64,000 bases of DNA from Colocasia esculenta (Eukaryota; Streptophyta; Magnoliopsida; Alismatales; Araceae): assembly GCA_014218235.1 (NCBI GenBank), contig CM024753.1:188084348-188148347 (forward strand). Reading direction: 5' to 3'. Numbering within the stretch: position 1 is the first letter of the stretch; each line of letters begins with the position of its first letter. The notes under the pieces were generated by a model that was given only the letters and a program-made list of their open reading frames with translations, was not told the DNA's origin and made no database searches. Positions 11,780 through 21,892 of the stretch are shown piece by piece. Both the position numbers and the translations under genes were made by a program.

Positions 11780-11965
11780 TAAGGGTCGCGACAGGGTCAG
11801 GGCAGATCGCGACAGGGCCTATAAAGGGTCGCGACAAGGCTGCCAGGACAGAAGGCCAGAACGCGATGTAGGGTACTATCGCGTTCAGAAAGCGACAAGG
11901 AAAGCGTCGCGACGGACTTGAGAACGCAACCTATCGGGCCGTCGCGTTCTCAGGTCCATGGCCCG
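11780..11965. promoter_or_regulatory. CGCGAC / GTCGCG motif cluster in solo LTR B
   Basis: Nine or so copies of CGCGAC, GCGACA or GTCGCG occur within about 185 bp (for example GTCGCGACAGGG, ATCGCGACAGGG, GTCGCGACAAGG and GCCGTCGCGTTCTC). The same motif recurs in two other gypsy LTRs of this window. Function is unknown. Confidence 0.5.
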
Positions 11966-13091
11966 AGTCTGACAGAGTTCTGCTCTGTCTTGGATTGCGG
12001 TCCAGAAATATCAGATTTTAATACAGGGTTGTTCAGAAAATCATAATTAATTGTATACACGATGAAAAATCATGAAACCAGTGGCAAATGAAACTAGACA
12101 TGCGAGAGTACTTCCAGTAATTAGGAACTAGAAAGAGAGCATGGTTTGAACATGGTTTGAGCATGAACAATAACGAGTAACACGGAACATGATACAGAGA
12201 GCAAGATTGATTTAATTCAAGCAACATGCTCAACAAAAATTAGGGCTTTCAGGGGCAAAAGATCCCTGACAACATGAAGTGTCTACAGTAAAAATTTCGT
12301 AGCATGGGATGAAGTGTACATGGAGATATGATTCAAACATGATGACTCGGAGTTATCATGTTTGCAGAACTTCTAAAATCAAGAACAAAAGATTGGCTCG
12401 ATGAAAAATTATGAAACAAGAGGGCTTTTGTTCCTAGTGATTGGAACTACCTATAGATGGATTTGATTTAGTTTTACTTGTGAGAATGCCTACCTTTGAC
12501 TCGATTTGTCTTCTAGGGTTAAAATCTCCAAGAACGAGGAAGAAGCTCCAAGAACTCCTTCTCCCCACGAGATCCTCTCCTCCTTGGCCTCTTCTCCACG
12601 TCCAAAAACCTTTAGCAACGAGCTAGGGTCGGACAAGAGACTTTAAGAGATGTATTTATGCATGTATGGGTTCCTATTCCTACTTCTATTCTAATTGCTC
12701 TTTAATTACGAGATTTCCTAACTCCAACCTTCCTTTCTTGCTTTCCAACATCTATTTAGGTTAGGATGGGATCTAAATTTGTGCTAAATCATAAGGGGTA
12801 GGCTTAGGAATCCAATTCCAACTCGTATTGCCTCTTTTAATGCTTAAAGAGTCATTTTCTATTTAGGAGATATTAAGACTCCGAATTTAGGATATTTTCT
12901 TTTTATTTACTATTTTTAAATTCATATTTTGACCTAATAAGTTCTAGAGGATCCATTAAGCAAAGCCCATTACTCTTTTCCATTTAATGGGTTTTATTTA
13001 ATGCTCTTTTCATTGAATATCCCTTTAGCTAAGTTTTTAATTTATTATTTTAATTTTTATTTTTCTCAAAAATTCAGGTTGCTACAGCATA

Positions 13092-13811
13092 GGTCAACCC
13101 GAATGGCATAACCACAAACTCATAATGTCCATACCTTGTTCTAAAAGCTGTCTTATTAATGTCCTCTTCTCGAATCCTCAACTGATGGTAACTCGATCTC
13201 AAATCAATTTTATAAAACACCTTTGCAGACTGTAACTGGTCAAACAAGTCATCAATTCTAGGAAGTGGATATTTGTTCTTAATGGTAACTTGATTCAACT
13301 AACGATAATCTATGCACATTTTGATGCTGGCATCTTTTTTCCTGACAAATAATATTGGTGCTCCGCATGACGAATGACTGGATCTAATGAAGCATTTCTC
13401 TAACAATTCTTGTAACTACCTTTTTGATTTCTTTAACTCAGCTGGTGCCATCTAGTAAGGTGCCTTTGAAATTGGCATACTTCCTGGTTGCAATTCCACT
13501 GTGAAGTCTATCTCCCTATGTGGAGCCAACCCTGGTAACTCTTCTGGGAACACATCTGCAAATTCTTTAACCACTGGTACTGTCTCTACAGACTTACCTG
13601 TCTCAACTAAACTGACTGAAGCTAGATACGCTACACACCCCGCATTAATCAATCTCCTAGCCTTAAGTGTAGAAATAATAAACTTAGGAGTGTAGAATGA
13701 CATGCCTTGGAATTCAAACATAACCCCTCTAGGATGACTGAATTTAACTTTCTTCTTTCTACAGTATACCACTGCCCCATAAGCTTGTAACCAGTCCATG
13801 CCCAAAATCAC
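13092..13811 (-). pseudogene. Tekay-like protease end and reverse transcriptase N-terminal half
   Basis: The minus strand gives MILGMDWLQAYGAVVYC, the protease-to-RT linker EFADVFPEELPGLAP, then (after a frame break near 13440) IKNKYPLPRIDDLFDQL, VFYKIDLRSSYHQLR with the first catalytic aspartate, and FVVMPFGLTYA, where the solo LTR entered. The region 13300-13450 holds the missing middle with stops. All parts match Ty3/gypsy pol order. Confidence 0.85.
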
Positions 13812-13859
13812 ATCATATTCCTTTAACTATAGTGCATACAATCTAGCTGGCAACTAATT

Positions 13860-14105
13860 TCATTGTATCATTATTGGGACCTCATCTAAGTAACAGGAAG
13901 TAAGCATAAAACCACCTGAGGGAACCTCCACCACTAGCTCACACTGCCTTTCCTCTAAAGGGTGAACCATGCTATCCATGAAATCCTCAAAAATGAAAGA
14001 ATGCGATGCACCCGGATCAATCAATACTCTTGCAGAAAATTCAAAAAGTGGTAATATACCTTCAATCAGGTTAGATGCCTCTGCTTGTGCTTTGGTGATT
14101 GTCAT
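13860..14105 (-). pseudogene. Tekay-like aspartic protease
   Basis: The minus strand reads ARVLIDPGASHSFIFEDF. The family motif is D-S/T-G-A, but here the middle residue is Pro (DPGA), so the active-site loop is mutated. The downstream VPSGGFMLTSCYLDEVPI fits the second half of the fold. A TAA/TAG-rich gap separates it from the next piece at 13811. Confidence 0.78.
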
Positions 14106-14139
14106 GACCCATCCTCGTCCCCTCTGGAAAGGCGGACCT

Positions 14140-15330
14140 CTTCCTCGCTCTGCCGGCGACTGCTGGGGTTGCTGCTGCTGCCCTGGTACTCCTCTGCCAT
14201 AACCATACCTTCTGGGATAGGGGAAATTTCTGATTAAATTCCTCGGTTGATCACAATTGTAGCATTTGTACTTTAGTAGAATTGTGGGTTGCTTGGCTGT
14301 ACTTTGCTAGGACTCTTCTGGCTCTGGCCTAAAGCCTCGACCCTACTAAAAACCTTACTGTCTGCCACCTCTTCGGCCCCTGAATATTTTCTTTAACTTG
14401 GAACCCAATTTATCAATCCCTGACGTAGATGCTCCTCCTAAAGGTGCTTTACCCTAACTAATACCTGGGGAACGTTGCGGGAACCGAAAGCTACCCGAGT
14501 CCCCTCACTGCCTAGCATGTATATATAGTTCTTTCCAAAATAGCTGCTCTCTAGGTTGCCTCCTCCACCGTCCTACACATAAGGGGAATTACCGTATTCT
14601 GCACTTCCGATCACAATCCTTGGTGAAGTATTCCATCATCATGGCATTATCAGTAACTACATAAGGTGCATATCTGCTCAATGCCATAAATCTCATCTGA
14701 TATTCCAATACTGACAAGTTCCCCTGTTGTAATGTCCTGAATTGTTCCCTCTTAGCCTGTTGAATTTGCACTAGAAATAATGTATTATTAAACACTTCCA
14801 AAAATTCTTACCAAGTAATAGAGTCTTCCGCCCTGCCTGCAAATGTTGTCTGCATCTTTAACCTCCACCATTCCTGTGCAAATCCCCGCAACTAATAGGT
14901 AGCCAAAATTACCCTGTCGGCCTATGGACATCTCACGATGACAAAAACTCTCTCAATTTCATGTACCCAGTGCTCTACAGTATCCGGATTCGGGCCTTCT
15001 GCATATGTAGGTGGTTGCAATCGCAAAAACCTCTCCAATAGTACTGTAGACTCCTCTGCACTAGCTGGTCATATGGGTACAACTGGAGGTACGGGTACAA
15101 CAAGTGGTACCTCAACTCCAGGAAGTGGTAGGGGTGGTGCCAGGGGGTATTGGCATTGCCTCTCCATCAATCTATGGTGCTGCAACTGTTGGCTGGACCG
15201 GTGGCTACTGATCTAACCGTGTCCGAATCTCTGTGATACTCTCCCATAAACTTTCAATCAGCTGGTGTGTAGATTCTCCAGGCTCATCTCCACCACCTCC
15301 CCAATATCTTTTATCAGCCATTTCTGATCC
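14140..15330 (-). pseudogene. Tekay-like gag, heavily decayed
   Basis: The recognisable core at 14589-14801 (AKREQFRTLQQGNLSVLEYQMRF, then LSRYAPYVV) matches the Retrotrans_gag family. Upstream, the minus strand at about 15240-15320 gives an N-terminal MADKRYWGG-like start. A CCHC-like knuckle near 14240-14275 reads CYNCDQPRN and has lost its His and last Cys. Stops and frameshifts are scattered throughout. Confidence 0.7.
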
Positions 15331-15460
15331 TGCACATACATTATTCCAACCACATAACACACAAACATATCATTACAAAACTAGGGCCAACTACCAGCAG
15401 TAGACTAAAGTAGAGACCAGGCTATGTACATCTTCTATTCCTTCATATTTACACAAACCT

Positions 15461-15475
15461 TGCTCTGATACCAAC
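15461..15475 (-). other. tRNA-Met primer binding site of the Tekay-like element
   Basis: The minus strand reads GTTGGTATCAGAGCA immediately inside the 5' LTR, complementary to initiator tRNA-Met. Confidence 0.88.
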
Positions 15476-17563
15476 TGTAATGGTCCTCATCGTTCAACAT
15501 CATTAACTTGATAACGAGCTTGACCCGACTCCGTCTCCCACGAACCGGCCATTGCCTCACAAGGGATATCAATACACATGTCCGTGGAAATATAAAAGAA
15601 CACACTGAACATATATGAGATTACACATCTTAGATATGTTTACATGACATGTACATAACTAGTTTTGAACTAAAGTCAAGTACAAAGTACAATGGCCTGA
15701 GGCATACCCCGAAGCACAAGGAAAAGGAAATTACTCTATTGGAGATGTTGGCCCAACTCCGCTACGATGCGGCTCCGAACTAGAAGAGGGACGAGAACCC
15801 TCCTGCTCTCCTTCACATGAAAGGAGAAGGGGTGAGCCTTACAAGTCACTGGCTCAATAGGGAAACTCCCTCAAAAGCCGAAACAACAACAAACATACAA
15901 GAGCAGGAGTAAGGCATTTATTTAAATAACACTACCTAGACATGGTACTACATCTGTAAATAAATAACCCATTCTAGGTTATGTACATGAAACAAACTTT
16001 AATAAATAAACGACAACTCACGTTCAAGTGTACAAGCTAAAGAAGGGCACGCCACACACGAGGCACGAAAACTGGTTCGCGACACCAGCCACTGACTCAG
16101 ACAAATCACACAAGACTACCTCTCAGTCTCGCAGCCACAGACGAAAGGTACAGCTGCTGCTCCACCTCAACAAGGCTAAGAAACTGTGGAGACCAACCAA
16201 CACCATCCCTGTAGACCACACGACTATAGGTCCATGCCTGACACCTTTAAGGACTCCGGCCCGAGCTCCCTAAAGTGAGGCACTAGAAAATAAGACTAGT
16301 TGGGGACTAGTGTGTCTACTGATGTTCGACCACGAGCGTGCTACAAGCGACCGCATACCCACAAACACGAGTTGCTGCCCAATGTCGTCTTTCCCTCCGC
16401 CGGACGTACAACTCACACACAGGAGTGAGGATGTCCAAGAAGACAACCCATACCTCGACGGTACATATTGTACCGGGACAAATCCTGAGCACCACATGCC
16501 TGGCTCACAATGAACCTGGAGCAACCGAATCGAGAGGTAACCATGGATGGCGTTTAAAAACCCAACTTGCCATGCACACAAAACCATGCAAACTTGACAT
16601 TTCCAATCACAACAAGTACCGATGCACCGCTTAGATGCTTACTATAACTAAAACAACAACACATATCCACTGTATAGCCAAAAAGAGACAAGTTAGTCTC
16701 AGAACCCAACAGCTCAGGTGGGCACTCCAAAAAATGCATCATACACAGATGCCGCAATTCAAACACAAAATCATGATGGGTAAAAGTGTCACCTTTAAAA
16801 ATTGAATCGCGACTGGACATGTCCTCGCGTTCAAAACACGACATCTGGGTCCGTCGCCTTCCAAACTGGAGTATCAAACCTATGCTTCTTCTCCGGAAAA
16901 CTTATTAAACACCCATTATCTAAAATAAAAACTATGTCTAACCATTCACACAGTTATCTACACATGATTACTACTGAATTTAAGCAATACCATTCATTAA
17001 ACACCTCAAACTTGATCCGGATAATAAAAAACAAGGAGAATTCCCCTACCAACATGATGAACATAAAGAACAACACTACCCCAGTGTTTCCCGCGCTCTG
17101 AACAACCTTCTAGCACCAGAAACACGTCGAAACACGAAATCGCAAGACAAACCCCCACGAACACTCCTCCTTCGTCCGAACAGTGCGTCCTACACTGTTT
17201 GGCCAAGACTCGGCCAAAACACAACACAAGCTAAATCGCGACGTATCGGGCCATCGCGTTTAAAACGCGAAGTACCCCTCCATCGCAATTAGGCCGCGAC
17301 ACACCTGCATGCGCCACACGACGCGCATGCAACCGTGCCCAAAAAAAATGGTGAGGAAATCGCGACATAGTAGGTGGTCGCGTTCTTTCAGAAACGCGAC
17401 GCCTGTGTTGGTCGCGTTCTTAAGAAGCGAGCCAGAGGTGTATTGGGCTCGGATTTTCCAATCCTCAACCTCACACCACCTGCACACACCCAAACACAAC
17501 CAATAGGCCACACACTGACCACCAAACCCATTAAACGACGATCCGAAAGGTCACGCTATTACA
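15476..17563 (-). repeat. 5' LTR of the Tekay-like element
   Basis: This 2088-bp LTR starts on the minus strand with TGTAATAGCGTGACC at 17563 and ends ...GGACCATTACA at 15476, next to the primer site. It matches 3615-5409 along that LTR's whole preserved length. It keeps many CGCG sites (17235-17435) that the other LTR has lost. Open frames in it (16028-17619) have no known domains. Confidence 0.9.
17235..17435. promoter_or_regulatory. AACGCGAC / GTCGCGTT motif cluster in the Tekay-like LTR
   Basis: About ten CpG-containing motifs occur in 200 bp: ATCGCGACG, CCATCGCGTT, AACGCGAA, CCGCGACAC, ATCGCGACA, GGTCGCGTTC, AACGCGACGCC and GGTCGCGTTC. The partner LTR at 5090-5270 keeps the arrangement, with most CpG turned into CpA or TpG. 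A role is not established. Confidence 0.5.
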
Positions 17564-19485
17564 CACGTACTTCTAGATATTCTGGTAGGAGAGTTCTTCA
17601 AGGGCAAATAGAAGGGTAGCTTCACTCATATCTAGCTAGTTGTGTTCTTCTGAATTTTTTATGTAGGTCTAGAGGTGTAAAACACACCTAAGAGGGGATG
17701 AATTGGGTGTTAATAACTTTTTGAAAATTTTTATGTAAATCACAAAATTTCAAATACAAAGAAGAGAGGTACAAGAAAAAAAAACCAATTACACAAAGAG
17801 ATAATGCACTTTTTAAAGAGATTCAGCCCAGCAAAGTATTATCATGCATCTTCTCTTTAAGAACACTTAGGTCTAACTACTAGAAACTTTAACAACACAC
17901 ACACATACATCAGACATTTAGGTACTAGTTCACCTTCTATACACACAGACACCACGTGTGTCTAGAACACAAGCACCCTTGATAAAGGGAGCATACTCAA
18001 GTCTCAATCAAATAGCAAAAATAACATGTAGAGTTGAGAGAGAAATAACAAATCTAAAGGAGAGTGTTGTAGATGTATCCTCCAAGAAGATTGAGAGTTT
18101 CAATTTGAGGAAAGAGACATTGGGTTGATGAGGAGTGTAACAGTGGTTCGTGAACTTTGTTTCAGCAATCCCAAAACACTTTCATAATTGTCAGCCTCTT
18201 TTCCAACCTCTTAAAAGATTATTTAAAGATTTAGGGCAGTTCAAGATCTTAGACTTGGCATGATATCTTTTCCAAGCCTAAGGGCTGAGATCCATCTTGA
18301 TAATCCTTTAATGGTATGCTGAAATGCCTTCCTGATTTACCTTAGACTCCATTTGTAACACAAGGGTGTTGACACCTTTCTGTTGAACCATCAAGTTGTA
18401 AATATGTCATCTTCATATAGCTATAACTTTTACCATATACATCTATAATGTTTGATCTTGGACTTGTGGGAAGAGTAATATGAATATTTTCAATGATTCA
18501 AATTGAGCAATTCCAACATCAAACATATATTCTATTTAACTTATTGAGAATGCACTTTCATACAAATGGAAATAAATTAACATATTGACTGCACAATTGT
18601 TTGAAGACATGATTAGGCTAACATATAGGGACTTTGTTATCATTAGAATTTAGAGGGATAATATTTTCTATCATTGTGAGATAGCTTTGACGTGTTACCA
18701 CTATCTAATAAAGATTACAGGCTTATAACTACGTACTGACATGTAGTAGTCTAAGCCACTCATGTATATAGAAAATTTCTGCTTTAGTATTTATACAACA
18801 ATCATTACTTACCCAAAAAAAAATTAGGGGGGAAAAGAAACAAATGTATACCAAGATATTCTTCTCTTCAACTATTTTAGCGCCCTTCAGTCTGATATAA
18901 ACACCAATCTTGAAAGCTCAAGAGGGTGTAGAGGATAAATTGAGTAGTTAAAAAGTTCAACTCTATCTGAACTACGGCTTGTGATAATGTTTCAAGGGGA
19001 TAGAGAAATAAGACATCACACACACAGGATAGGAACATCGATTTTTATCGCTTACACTTACAAATCATATATATCTCTCAAGTGTTGATGTGTAGATAAT
19101 AGAGACTATGAGAAGGACCAAACTGAGTGCAAACTCTCACCCCGCATGAAAAGCCTTGAATGTCTATTTTCCTGTGGCTAATTTCAAACATAGCATGCGC
19201 TGGGCCAAATGAATCAACACGAGCAAGAGTTCTTAGATTGATATCGGAGGGTTTCTTTTTCCTTTTTAATGATAGGTTAGTATGAACATAGAGATTTGAA
19301 TCTAGATCTTAGGACATATATATCTTAAAGCATACTCGCGCGCATGCACACACACGTGCGCATGCGCACACACATATAGAGAGAGAGAGACAATTTTTTT
19401 ATTTTTTATTGAGAAATATTTTGTACCTATCGTGCGGGAGGAGAGTGGTGTTTCTCTCCATCTGAAGTGGAGCATAGGGAGGAAG
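17564..19485. other. No recognised gene; possible copia LTR remnant at about 17640-18400
   Basis: No coding domain is visible. The words CACACCTAAGAGGGGATGAA at about 17680 resemble, on the minus strand, the region near the end of copia LTRs, so part of this may be a decayed LTR. CA- and GA-rich simple repeats lie near 19330-19395. Confidence 0.3.
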
Positions 19486-19865
19486 TAGGGGTGTAAACGG
19501 AACCCGATATTCCGACTCGATTTCGATAAAAATTATCGATTTCGGAATCGAAAAATGATACTAATAACTTATCAAAATTGGTATCGGATATTTCGATAAA
19601 CTATCGAAATCAGAATCGGAATTAAAAAATAATCAGAATCGGTATCGGTTACTCCGATAAATTATCATAAACTCAAAAGGTAAAATTATAGTAAACACCT
19701 TAACTTATCGGAATTTCGATTCCGATAATATTATCGAAATCGAAATGGAATCGAAATTAACCATTCTGATTTTATCAAAATCAGAATCGGAACTATATTT
19801 CGATTATCGAAATCGAAATTAGAATCTGTGTTTTCGATTCCGAACTCGACCGATTTGCAGCCTTA
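19486..19865. mobile_element. hAT-like MITE rich in TCGAT palindromes
   Basis: The left end TAGGGGTGTAAACGG and the reverse complement of the right end (TAAGGCTGCAAATCGG) form an imperfect terminal inverted repeat of the common hAT type (TAGGGGTGxAAACGG). The 380-bp interior has no gene. It is packed with ATCGAAATCG / CGATTTCGAT words in both orientations, so it can fold on itself. An 8-bp duplication is not clear (AGGAAGTA against AGGATGAA). Confidence 0.55.
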
Positions 19866-20954
19866 GGATGAAGAGAATGAAGGTTGTTTCTACTTTGACT
19901 TGGCATGAAGAGTACTGTTTCTTTGGTAGAGGGGAGAAACTTCTTTTCAAACTTGATGGACGTACACATCGTGGCCTACTACAGGATTTGTGCTGATATA
20001 TAGTAAAAGGTAGCATTATGTGATGGGAGTCAAGCAATGGAGCTTGCGTTGTGGTGTTTCAAATGAACGTACTATTGAACCAATAGAGATCTCAAAAATG
20101 AACCCAACATGGACTTTGTACCTATCACATAAAATATTTCTCTTCTCTTTTTGAGCTGGCCTGAGGATTAATCTTCGTATAAATGAAGGATTTAGGGAAA
20201 CAACAACTTACTTATTATACATTCAATGAGCAGTCCGATAGAAACCTCACCCGAAGTCAAAGAATCTGCATAAATGCAAACCAAGTACTGAAGCATTCGT
20301 CATATGGGAACACAAGGCACATGGTCAAAGAAGATGGGAGCAGAGGAGCCGACTAGCTTGTTTGAAGCGAGTTGCTATCGCGAGCGCATGCAGCATACAT
20401 ACACTGATACACAGGAGGGGTTGGGTACGTACGCATTTGGCCAGGTCTTGTATCGATCTCACAACATCTAATTAAACCTGCTATTAGCTGCATGGTCTAA
20501 CAAATTAATATTTATTTTCTGCAATATTTTACAAATATGGAATATCAAATCAAACTTCTCCCTTTTGTAAGCAATTAGTTTCATGAAAAGTCAGGTAGAG
20601 TAATTAATTCATAATGTTAGTCCGGGTCAATATCTTTGACTCATGAACCATGGAATGGGTCAAATGAATGAGTCGCCCACCAAGAGGAAGTAGGTGGGTC
20701 AAGGTGTCCGTATTGTCAAAACTCGAATATTTCATAATAATTAGCTAGTATATATATATACTTGTGAACCAAAGGGCCGGAATATGTGTGAAGGCCGTGT
20801 AGAACACTGTTAATTCCCTTGGGTATTATAGGATCATTACCCTTTTTTATTTTATTTTAAATTGTCCAATTAATGATCAATTTTATCAATATGCTAATAT
20901 AATTAAAAGATATTGTGCTGGCGCTGACGCAACAATTAAGCTCGTAATACAATT
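19866..20954. other. No recognised gene
   Basis: AT-rich DNA with no open frame of interest, no repeat family I can name and no RNA gene. Confidence 0.5.
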
Positions 20955-21166
20955 TGTTACTACTAGAGTAACGGGGTCGGCTCAGACCGAGAAGATCAAG
21001 AGAGAAGTCGGTGTGGTGAAGGTGTTGAAGATGCTGAGCTTCCGACCTACAAGACCACCGAGGGGGTTCGGTGGGTAGGCACTCCGACGATCAAGTCAGC
21101 TCGAGAGTACAAATCGAAAGGTTTTATTTTTCATATTATGTACCTTAGCCTAGAGAGTGTGTGCCT

Positions 21167-21174
21167 CTTTTATA
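21167..21174 (-). promoter_or_regulatory. TATA box of the Tat-like LTR
   Basis: TATAAAAG on the minus strand, followed about 25-30 bases downstream by a CTCTCTAGGC initiator-like region, within the solo LTR. Confidence 0.55.
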
Positions 21175-21574
21175 AGATCAGGGTGCTTGTGTGACAGCTG
21201 GGTACCCTCGTGATTCTCACGGGGGGGCCACCATAATCCTTGCTGGCGTTCGATCGTAAACGGCAGGCCGGATCATTGGGATTGTGGTCTTAATGGCCAT
21301 AATCTCCGAGCATGCAGGATTTGCGGACGTTGCCTTCGTAAGCCCTGCAATCACGTGAACTGCACTTCGAGAATCCCGTAGATGCGCTGTATACTGAACG
21401 GGCTTCTGCCTAACAGATTGATCCTCGTCTTTAGCCGAGCTGAGGAGGAATAAGGGGTCGAGCGAGCCGAGCCGGGTTGTCGGTGAAGCCTCTAGCTCAA
21501 GACACGTACAAACGTTAGCCCGGACCCCAAGTTGGTCAGCCAGATAGAAAGTCCAGCCGACGGGCCGCATGGAA

Positions 21575-21690
21575 GGCAGGATCGGGATCGGGATCGGGAT
21601 CGACCCTGGTCGATCCGATCCTGGATCAGATCGGATCGAAGGATCCTCTGGATCCCAGGGAAGTCTGGCCGATCCTGGATCGGCTAGACT
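21575..21690. repeat. hAT left subterminal GATCGG repeats
   Basis: GGGATC/GGATCG/GATCC words are packed tandemly from 21579 to about 21685, starting with four GGATCG copies. The opposite end (26060-26375) carries the same words, as expected of transposase-binding subterminal repeats. Confidence 0.6.
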
Positions 21691-21892
21691 ATAAAATGTT
21701 TATTTTTTTTGGAAAAAATGCAGGAAAATTCAGGAAAAATCAGAAAAATTCAGAAAATTCAGGAAAAAACAGAAAAAATCTAAACTCCTGAAAGAACTAA
21801 GATTTGCATCAAAAATCAATTATACATGCATTCATAGTACATAAAACATGAAATTTAAGACATTGTACATGTAACTTACATTTGATAGAAGA

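Larger units (their letters stand above)
10166..13091 (-). repeat. Solo gypsy LTR B with target duplication GCATA
   Basis: The insert is 10171-13086 (2916 bp). On the plus strand it runs from TGTCACGCCCCGACG to ATTCAGGTTGCTACA and is flanked by GCATA at 10166-10170 and 13087-13091. It interrupts the reverse transcriptase codons between GLTYA and PTTFM. There are no coding domains, so it is a solo LTR. Orientation is inferred as minus because plant gypsy LTRs often end ...GGGGCGTGACA. It contains an ATAGCAC-rich stretch (about 10600-10850) and a CGCGAC motif cluster (about 11780-11965). Confidence 0.9.
3615..17563 (-). mobile_element. Ty3/gypsy chromovirus (Tekay-like), degraded and nested
   Basis: The minus strand order is LTR (15476-17563), tRNA-Met primer site, gag, protease, reverse transcriptase, RNase H, integrase, chromodomain, LTR (3615-5409). 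That is the Ty3/gypsy order with a C-terminal chromodomain, and the terminal ...FEDEIS-type frame end next to the polypurine region is typical of the Tekay/Del lineage. Two solo LTRs are inserted in it, one between integrase core and chromodomain and one within reverse transcriptase. Without these inserts and their duplications the internal part is about 4.8 kb. Many stops and frameshifts make it inactive. The 3' LTR is truncated on the left by copia-1. The right flank after 17563 is CACGT. Confidence 0.88.

Noticed and set aside
20955..21570. Reading 21217-21570 (minus) as a protein gene
   Set aside because: The stretch is an LTR with TG...CA ends, a TATA box and a near-duplication on its flanks.
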